DNA of 64,000 bases, from NCBI GenBank assembly GCA_016808115.1, contig JAEQBH010000664.1:434001-498000 (forward strand), written 5' to 3'. Below, one piece after another: positions 57,001 to 64,000 of this stretch. Below the pieces are notes generated by a model that saw only the letters and a list, made by a program, of their open reading frames with translations, had not been told where the DNA came from and did not search any database. Origin of the DNA: Tetrastigma voinierianum. Taxonomy: Eukaryota; Streptophyta; Magnoliopsida; Vitales; Vitaceae. A program made the translations under genes and the position numbers. The number at the start of each line of letters is the position of its first letter. Position 1 is the first letter of the stretch.

Positions 57001-57600
57001 CCTTTTGGCTGACGAGTAAGGTGCTATCATTGATTGTAAGACTCTGTGAAATAAGGACCTAGGATGTCTACAATCTCGGTTAATATCGGAGAGCTTTAGT
57101 GTAAGAAGAAGCACTATTAGACTTGGGGCTAGTGAACCCTATCTTTCCATATTCCATGTAAACGACTTGGTTTGCCAAGAGTTAGGCCTTTCATCCTGCA
57201 TCTGCGGCGGTGGATCCATTAAAATATCCAGAGGGGACCATTTAGAATGTTTTAATACAAGTGGACAAATTCTACTATCCAGTGGATTTTGTATGCGTGC
57301 TGACCTGAGCTGGTTGTAGTGGGGGCTAATCATGTACCCATCATATTGGGAAGGCGGGTTCTTGGCTACGCCGAATGCCGCCAATAAAGCTATGTGGGAA
57401 TGGGGTTATACAGCTCACGTTTGGGAATATGACTTTAGAACTCAATGGCCCATTTGGTAAAGGCATAACCATACATTGGAGATGGCTTTGTGAAAAGTAT
57501 ACGTGGCAGGTACAATTCTTGAAACAGGCTAAGCTGGCGACAGTGCAAGATATTGCCAGAGTTATCGAGTGCCGCTAGAAACAAGCAAGACCTCAATGCG
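57001..57600 (+). pseudogene. E1 aspartic protease remnant
   Basis: The part before the active site reads ISVNIG (~57075). LGASE/LGAS-type residues are at ~57120-57135 (DLGA core partly kept as DLGASEPYLS). FYYPVDF is at ~57270-57292, GANHVP and ILGRR at 57320-57355, and LTFGNMTLELNG at 57410-57450. Order and spacing match the E2 protease at 31400-31860. The active-site Asp is present; the frame is broken at several points. Confidence 0.82.
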
Positions 57601-57949
57601 CAGGCGATCACGGGGGTCCCGGAAAATAGAAATTCTACCTCTGTGTGGTGAAGAAGACCTCAACGGTTAGAGCTCAAACCCTGGTGGATTTAATATGCAT
57701 TCACGGAGAAAGCAGCGGTGTCAGTTGTAATATGTCACTGCGACCGCTGCAAGGCACAACCTTCTGCACCTCCTCAAAATGAACAAGCAAGCTTTGGGTG
57801 GAAAATTTCTGACTTAAAAGGCATCAGCCCAACAATCTGCACCCACCACATCTATTTAGAAGAAGAATCTAAAGCGGTTCGACAATAGCCCACGGAAATT
57901 GAATCCTCCTTGCGGTGGTTCGAAGTCTGAAGTTGTTAATGGAGTCGAT
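57601..57949 (+). other. E1 PR-RT linker
   Basis: Corresponds to the acidic/proline-rich linker between PR and RT. No conserved motif and no separate gene seen. Confidence 0.5.
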
Positions 57950-58645
57950 ATCATTTACCCCCATATATGATAGCACTTGGGTAAGCCAGCCTAATTGGTC
58001 TTTCAAGAAATTCGGGGTTACCAGCTTTGTAAAAAATGAAGAGCGAGAGATTGTTCACTTGGAGCTTACCAGGTTGGGGTGTGCACATAGATACAGGCTG
58101 GGATAACAAGAAAAGGCCGGCTTCATGAACATTGATTAGGCTTCTTGGGAGAGTTTAAGGACACCCATTCATTGCTTTTTGGATTAGATTATTTGGTACT
58201 CGAGATAGAGATTGCTAGAAGATCAAAGACCACCTTTGCCCATCCATTTGGAACTTAATAACTACGGGAGGATGCCTTTTGGTCTTTGCGGCACCTTTGC
58301 CAGTGTAGTACAAGTATGTTCGGCGATATGGTGGAGGGCATAATGGAAGTATGGATGACATCCTTTGTATACGAAAGTGATTTTGAAAGATAATGGAATG
58401 ACTATCTTGCGCGGTGCACATTGAAAATAATTTGGTACTCATGGCTGGGAGAAATGCCATTTTATGGTTAACAGTTATGCGGGGCGTATTATTTCCGGCG
58501 GGGGAATAGAAAGTGACAAGGCAAAAATTGAACTTATTTCCAAGCGCGTCTCGACAAATGTAAACCGGTTAGGCAATTCCTTGGCCATGCGGGCTTTGAG
58601 ATTCATCGAGGATTTTTGAAGATTGCTAAGCCCCTTTATAAAAGG
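57950..58645 (+). pseudogene. E1 reverse transcriptase remnant
   Basis: Visible blocks: EDQ-KTTF-HPFG (58215-58250), YGRMPFGLCGTFA (58262-58300), AIWWR (usual SDMVE), a GRIISGGGIESDKAKIELIS segment (58487-58543; usual form SKRGIEVDKAKIDLIS), and VRQFLGHAGF then KIAKPLYK (58570-58640). These are RT palm/thumb and connection motifs of the Athila/Tat group. FMDD-type loop not readable. Frameshifts throughout. Confidence 0.83.
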
Positions 58646-59150
58646 TACGCTAGAAAGATCTTAAATTCGCTTGGGAAAAAGTATGAAGCTTTGAAGAGGC
58701 GGGAATTGACTGACCAACGATAAATGCGAACGTTGGCGGTGCCTTTTGGTGATGTGTGATGAAAGTGATCTTGCCATTGGTGGTTTCTGGGACTCAAGAA
58801 GGTGGAAAACCTCCTTAGTCTATTATCTGAAGCAAAACCTTGAATAAAAGCACAAAGAAACTATACTCTTCTGAAGAAGGGTATTTACTTGGCGATGAGT
58901 CTGCATGTAGACAAATTCGAGCATACTTGGTTGGGTCTGATATAGTCATCTTCGATCGGTAAAAACTTTGAAATATCCTTAAAGCAAAGTACTGAGATGG
59001 GCTCTCAGATGGGTTCTTACGCGAATTTAACTTGCAAATTAAGACGAAAAGAGGTGAGAATGTTTGTGTGAACCGTCTTTCTAGATTAACAATAGCCCAC
59101 GACACTCATAGCCCACCATGTTGATGAATTTCCTGAAGAATCTTTAATGT
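58646..59150 (+). pseudogene. E1 RNase H remnant
   Basis: Pieces: EALKRRELTDQR (58688-58722), a CDESDLAIGG-type block (58757-58787), YYLKQNL (usual YYASKTL), TLKYPLKQ (58967-58990) and LTCKLRRKE (59028-59055; usual FNLEIKDKKGxEN), ending LSRLT. Matches E3 RNase H in order. Broken. Confidence 0.75.
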
Positions 59151-60371
59151 AGTTGGAGAAAGCGCCCTGGTATGCTCACATTGCCAATTTCCTAACAACA
59201 GGAGAAATTCCATCGATTGGAAAAGCGAGGATAGGAAGTATTTCTTAGCAAAGATCCATTCTATTATTGGGAAGGCCCTTATTTAATGCTAGGACGAGAT
59301 AATTAGAAAGATATTCTTTTCTGTGAAGAACAAGCCCGAGGAATTCTAAAGCCCTTTGCAATGAGAGTGCTGGTGATCTTTGCTTCTGGGAAAGATCAAT
59401 GAAGTCTTCGCGATCTATTTCTACGGCCTTCTCTTTTTAAAGCACACAAATGTGCCAGTGTGTGATGGATAAAGGCTCGGAAATTGTCTCGGCGGAGTCA
59501 TATGATGCCCCAGACGATCTTAGTGGTCGAGCCATTTGATGTTTGGGGGCATCGATTTCATGTTTCACACGTCTTATGGGCATGCATACATATTAGTGGG
59601 AGTAGATACGAGATTAAATGGGTGAGCAATCCCTGCCAAAACAGCTTGACCACGGGGTGGTACTGGAATTCTTGAAAGCAAACATCTTTTCCGGGTTCGA
59701 GTCGCCAAAATCCATTATTAGTGATGGGGTTCGCATACGTAACAAACCTTTCGAAAACCTCATGGCTAAATATGGTGTTAAACACAAGGTGGCAACCCCT
59801 TACCACCCTCAAACAAGTGGTCAAGTAGAGCTTGCTAACAGGGAAATTAAGACCATTCTAATGAAGGTGGTAAACAGCAATAGAAAATATTGGTCTCTCA
59901 AATTGCTTGATTAACTGTGGCCATACAGAACAACTTTCCAAACGATTCTTGGAATGTCCCCTTATCGGTCGGTCTTTGGTAAGGCATGTCATCTTCCAGT
60001 GGAAATCGAGTATAAAGCATGGTGGGCAATCAAGCAACTGAACATGGATTTAAGTAGGGTCGGGCTCAAAAGATTCTTGATCTCAATGAGTTGGAGGAAA
60101 TACAAAATGATGCCTACTTGAACTCGAAGATTGCAAAGGAAAGATAAAAAAAAATGGCATGATCAAATGATAACTTACAAAAATTTCAACAAGGCGGACC
60201 AAGTCCTCCTCTATGATTCCAAACTCCATCTATTTCCAAGCAAGCTCAAGTCGCAATGGACGGGCCCATTCATTGTTCAACAAGCACACCCCGTGGTTGG
60301 AGTGGACTGCTAGATCGAAAGGATAATAGGGTGTCAGGTTAATGGACAGAGGGTGAAATATTTTTATGTTG
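59151..60371 (+). pseudogene. E1 integrase remnant ending at the E4 LTR
   Basis: The zinc-finger region (59240-59480) is degraded; a CDR-like VCDG and LGNCLGG remain. The core: VEPFDVWGHRFH (59527-59562), HAYILVGVDTR (59583-59615), FLKANIFSGFESPKSIISDG (59669-59727, catalytic Asp), NKPFENLMAKYGVKHKVATPYHP (59741-59808, split), QTSGQVELANREIKTIL with the catalytic Glu region. C-terminus at 60131-60356: NFNKADQVL, LKSQWTGPFIVQQAHP, VNGQRVKYFYVVN. This is the best preserved integrase core of the family here. The last codons abut the LTR at 60372. Confidence 0.88.
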
Positions 60372-62000
60372 TTAATTAGTCCCCAAAAAGTGCTATTTTG
60401 AGCCCTATTTTTTATATAGGTTTTTGAGTGCTTTTGCACTAATCATGTCGATAATACCCGATTGGAAGTGTTCGAGGTCTTCTTAGTATCACTTATCTTA
60501 GTTTAGAGTTATTTTTATTGTTTTGCGGGTTTTGCATACGCGAGGAGTTGATATCGGAAATATGTGCTGAACCATGAAGATCGAACTCATTTATCAGCCT
60601 TCAAACATCTCAAAATTTAAAGAAGGAATGAAGGCAAAGTGAGAAGAAATGATGCAGTAGAGGATGCAGTGTGCAGCAGTGAAGAATATGCAAACCCAGG
60701 GAATTTCGCTAAGATTGCGAAAATTTCGCTGGGATTGCGAAAGAACTAGCGATCTAACGGGGGTGACGCTAGGCTTCAAAATTTAGCTAGGCAACGTTCT
60801 AAGCGAAATTACACATTCGTATCAACTAAAAATTTATTAAATTTGCGAAATTTAAGCTAACTAAGCGAAATTGCGGTCTTTAGCGAAATTTTGATTTGGC
60901 CTCTGCATTCTGCAATTTGGCTACCTGGCGTACCGCTACTGCGAAATTTTTCGCTACCTAGCGAAATTGCGCTCGCGAAATCTCTACATTGTCATCCTTT
61001 TGTAATTAGCCTGTAGACCTCATTTTGGTGTATTAGCCTTGTCCCTTATTTTAGCCAAAATGTTAGGCTTTCTGTATTTTCATACATTGAATTGGTCTAT
61101 ATAAACCCTTAGTTTTTGTAACCCTAAGCGGCCCGGGGAGGGGAGCAATCTTGTGGCACAAATTTTCACTTTGTATGTATATATCTCATGGCTTTCATTT
61201 AGGGTTTGGTTTTCCTCTCTTCTATATTACTTCCATATTTTCTAGCTGCGAACACCCTCTTGGGGATGACAACTTCAAAGAGATGCTTGGCCTAAGCCCT
61301 TTCTTTTGAAGGAAGGTAGCTAGCTTGGTTGTGGGGCGATTCTGGGTTGTCCTCATGTGTTAAATGATCTGAATCTTTGTATTTATGGCTCCACGTCTTC
61401 TCAAGTAGGGTTGAATACCGCCGTGGTATTAATTTGGCCCGATACTTACCATGCTTTGGGATAAATTGCATACTTATTGCTAGATGTCTTGTGGTTCTTT
61501 AGATGGCCTTTACGAACCCTTTGAAATTATGTTGAATGTTGAGGGTTTCAAGCCCAAAGGAAATTGTAGATGCATATTTACTTGTGTTGACTTCGAATAG
61601 GAGTGATTCTAGGGTTAGGTTTGCTAGTTAAACAAAGATCTGGGTTATGAAAGCCCCGGACTATAGGTTGCTTGTCATAATGCGGATAAACAGGGACACT
61701 TGTTTTTGCCATGTTATCAAGTTAGTGACTAAATCTTCAAGTTACCTTTTCACACTTCACTTCCGGTTTTACGAGTTAATTAGCACACAAACAATTCCCC
61801 TTTGTTTTGAAAACGAACAAAATCAAAATCGAATAAAAAAAGCCTCACACATTTTCAACAACGATGCAAGTCATTCATGGGATGAAAACTCATCCCAGTG
61901 TTCGACCCTAGACCATCTCTGCATTAGCTTGACTACGACGATAGGAAGAAACAGGATATAATTTTGTTGTTAGGATCACCCCTCTTTTGTGGCTGAATCA
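60372..62000 (+). repeat. LTR between E1 and E4
   Basis: TTAATTAGTCCCC (usual TGATTAGTGCCC) to TGAATCA. TATA CTATATAAA at 61097-61105. GCGAAA/TTTCGC cluster at 60705-60980. A GC-rich insert GCGGCCCGGGGAGGGG lies at 61129-61144, not seen in the other LTRs. Confidence 0.88.
61097..61105 (+). promoter_or_regulatory. TATA box, E4 LTR
   Basis: CTATATAAACCC followed by TTGTAACCCTAAGC, as in the E2 LTRs. Confidence 0.72.
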
Positions 62001-62002
62001 AA

Positions 62003-62022
62003 TGGCGCCCGTTCGCAGGATG
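62003..62022 (+). other. E4 primer-binding site
   Basis: TGGCGCCCGTTCGCAGGATG, a mutated tRNA-Asp-type site two bases after the LTR. Confidence 0.82.
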
Positions 62023-62310
62023 GTGCGAACTTCGTGTTATAGTTGAAGTGTACTTATAATCCTGTTTAAGTGAAGGTAACCTTTTTAATCCTTTTTGTAT
62101 TCCGGTTCATGCACAGAAGTGTTCATCGCTGTGATGCTTGTCTTCCATTTTGTTTTGTTTTATTTTAGTTAACCACAACCTTTTGCAAGTTGGTTTGTGT
62201 TGTTTGTTAATGTCTGAGTTTGTATATGGTTTGTATGCGATCTTGGAGACGGAGAGATAACAGGTAGATTCTGAAAGGATCGGTACGCAGTAAGTACACA
62301 TGGTGAAAAC

Positions 62311-63900
62311 ATGGATCCCCAAGACAACGAGTCGGTCGGGTACCCCCGATGAATCCAGCGGCTATGGAATGCGATGAGGGACCATATTCACCTCTAGAGT
62401 TAGTGCCTTCACGCATCGTACCTCACTGCTTGAAGATGTGCAGTGAAATTTTTATCTAGTACCTCACTCCCATGTCATGGTATGGAAAATGAATCATACA
62501 CTCACATAAGGGATTTTGAGGGGAAGTTTGCACTACATTTAAGGAAGGTATGATTGACATGGATTTGCTTAAATTTGAAAGCATTTCCATTAATAGTAAA
62601 AGGACAAAGGCGAATTTGGCTTAACTCCGAACTGAAATAGAAATTGGGCAGACTCTGACGAGTTTTAAAAAAATTCTTGAGTGCTCTAAGACCAACAATT
62701 TGAAGAGACACAAATTTACACTTTTGCAGCTCAAGATGGTGAAGGTTTTACAGTGTGGGATAGATTCTGGAGACCATCGGTGCATGTCCTCATCATGGGT
62801 TTGACTCATGGATCTTTGGTAAACCACTTGTAATTTATGTCTCCTGCCATGAAAGCTTGATTGTGGAAACCGTATTGGGGAGATTTTACGGTAAGCATCT
62901 GATAAGCCATGGATTTTCTAAACTATGTGGCTGAAAACTGCAAGGGTTGGGATGAACCAAACCCAGAGAAGAAATGGAAAGAAAAATACCTTTAGCCTTG
63001 ACCACAGGAGTGGGATGTATGCCTTTGTCGGAGGATATAGAAATGAAAGCTAGAATTTCAGCCTTAGCTAGGAAGGTGGAGGAGCTTGAAGAAGAACCCA
63101 TGAGTGCATCACGTGGAAAAACTAAAAAACAACTGCGCGAGACCCGACCCATTCACCGAGTTTCCAACTCTGGGTAATCGAGGAGAACATGATGTGAGTG
63201 CTCCATCGATGAGTTGATGGCGAGCAAGCAAATGTTGTGAGCCATCTGAAGCCACCTGACCTAATACCCAATATGGCAATACTGATTCAATTGGAGGAAT
63301 CACCTAACCTCTCTGAAGCCGATCCCACCTTTTATGTACCCCGGGTGCGAATAACAATTTGGTTCCACCTTTCAACCACAGCTGACCACCATTACTCTAT
63401 ACGTAGAGCGAGCCGTCCTAAATTTGAGTAGGTGGTGGGTAACTTTGTGGAATATGAGGGGATCAATATGCAGCGGCCTGAAAGAGTTGGCGTAGGAAAC
63501 CTGCGAGCGAGAGAATAGATGGGTGAAACAAATCCCCAAGCGAATTGACAACTCGGAACTTCGATCCGCAGATCCATGATGCGGGGTACGCGAAACGAGG
63601 AAGGTTTCCTTCGAACATTGCCCGTCGAAAGAGTCCATGGTAGGTTCATCCCAGCAATTCGGAAATGGATGAGGTAAAGGTATAATCACCGCAGGATTGG
63701 AAAGAGGTTGATCGACGATACGAAACACATTAAGGAAACCCGGGAAGGAAGAAATGGGCAGGCATATTCTCTGAAGGAGGACTGATAAATCTCGGTATGC
63801 CACCTCAGATTTCCCCGAGCACTTAGGCGAAGAAGGCATCTCGGCAAGCGGGCATCTAGGAGATCTAAGGCGGGTAAAGTCAGTATACCTCTTTGGACAT
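62311..63900 (+). pseudogene. E4 gag remnant, right end near PR
   Basis: The start ATG at 62311 reads MDPQDNESVG. The capsid region (62470-62880) shows HGMENE, RDFEGKF, IDMDLLKF and ACPHHGFD-type remnants. A good frame at 62974-63177 gives GCMPLSEDIEMKARISALARK, matching E2 and E1. YPIWQY/WRNHLTS-type and VVGNFVEY remnants follow (63260-63450). The last part (63690-63950) matches E2 31080-31400: KEVDR, HLGDLR and FLKDLC-type segments, which precede the protease. Broken by many indels. Confidence 0.78.
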
Positions 63901-64000
63901 GTCAGGTAAGTCCTGCTGTCTGAAAATTTTTGAAAGATCTTTGCCGCAATCGAGAAGGGTTAGGCATTGAGAAGAAGGCATTTCCTAGCCCGAACAAGTC

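Larger units (their letters stand above)
23737..60371 (+). mobile_element. E1: Athila/Tat-like Ty3/gypsy element, split by C1
   Basis: The 5' LTR is 23737-25187, followed by a PBS, leader and gag (25536-26128). Gag resumes at 55934 after the inserted copia element, and PR, RT, RNase H and INT follow to 60371. The left edge sits inside the satellite (ATTCTTAC directly before TGATTAG), so E1 inserted into the array. Its integrase frame ends exactly where another LTR begins at 60372. Its own 3' untranslated region (present in E2 and E3) and 3' LTR are therefore missing here or lie beyond the window. Confidence 0.85.
60372..64000 (+). mobile_element. E4: second element of the same family, runs off the window
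   Basis: A complete LTR (60372-62000) is followed by a PBS and gag. Orientation equals E1. Either E4 inserted into the last codons of E1 integrase, or the two share this LTR after recombination. The right end is outside the window. Confidence 0.82.

Noticed and set aside
63372..63839. minus-strand frame of 155 aa
   Set aside because: Antisense to E4 gag. No recognised motif.

Overview
The window is plant nuclear DNA made almost entirely of repeats. I found no host gene, rRNA or tRNA gene. The evidence for a plant is the combination of Athila/Tat-type Ty3/gypsy elements primed by tRNA-Asp, a CRM-type chromovirus primed by initiator tRNA-Met, a Tekay/Del-type LTR, a Ty1/copia element, and a ~135 bp satellite array. 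A CRM-type element beside a satellite hints at centromeric or pericentromeric chromatin. That is an inference. Nearly every retroelement gene is broken by small indels and stops, so coding entries are given as pseudogenes with approximate limits.

Left part (1-18894). Positions 1-3360 hold pyrimidine-rich sequence I cannot classify. From about 4085 to 18894 lies a minus-strand Athila/Tat-like element, E0. Reading rightward it has INT, RNase H, RT, PR, gag, PBS and 5' LTR. It is interrupted by an almost intact CRM-like element (9589-15843) with TGATG...CATCA LTR ends and a CATCT target duplication. The E0 LTR carries a tandem array of paired TGTCGCGACA palindromes and a triplicated PBS-like segment.

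Middle (18895-23736). A short orphan LTR-like fragment is followed by ~4.6 kb of a ~131-135 bp satellite, about 34 copies in one orientation.

Right part (23737-64000). This is a Russian-doll nest. Plus-strand element E1 (5' LTR at 23737; gag split at 26128/55929; PR to INT at 57050-60371) was hit in gag by a Ty1/copia element, C1 (26129-55928, target duplication GAGGG). C1 was itself hit twice by relatives of E1. E2 (27882-34907, plus strand) is a 7 kb non-autonomous gag-PR element with no polymerase. E3 (39140-53601, minus strand) lies in C1's RT/RNase H region and carries a full pol. E3 in turn contains a 1.8 kb solo LTR of the same family (S1, 46717-48539) and a minus-strand Tekay/Del-like solo LTR (~42038-44878). 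At 60372 a further LTR starts at the very end of E1's integrase and leads into another internal region (E4), which runs off the window.

The implied order of events is E1, then C1, then E2 and E3, then S1 and the Tekay-like LTR. All LTRs of the E1-E4 family share a cluster of GCGAAA/TTTCGC motifs just upstream of the TATA box. The most unusual items are this promoter-proximal motif cluster, the gag-PR-only derivative, the satellite whose period is 45 codons and which is open in both directions, and the methylation-prone palindrome array in the E0 LTR.
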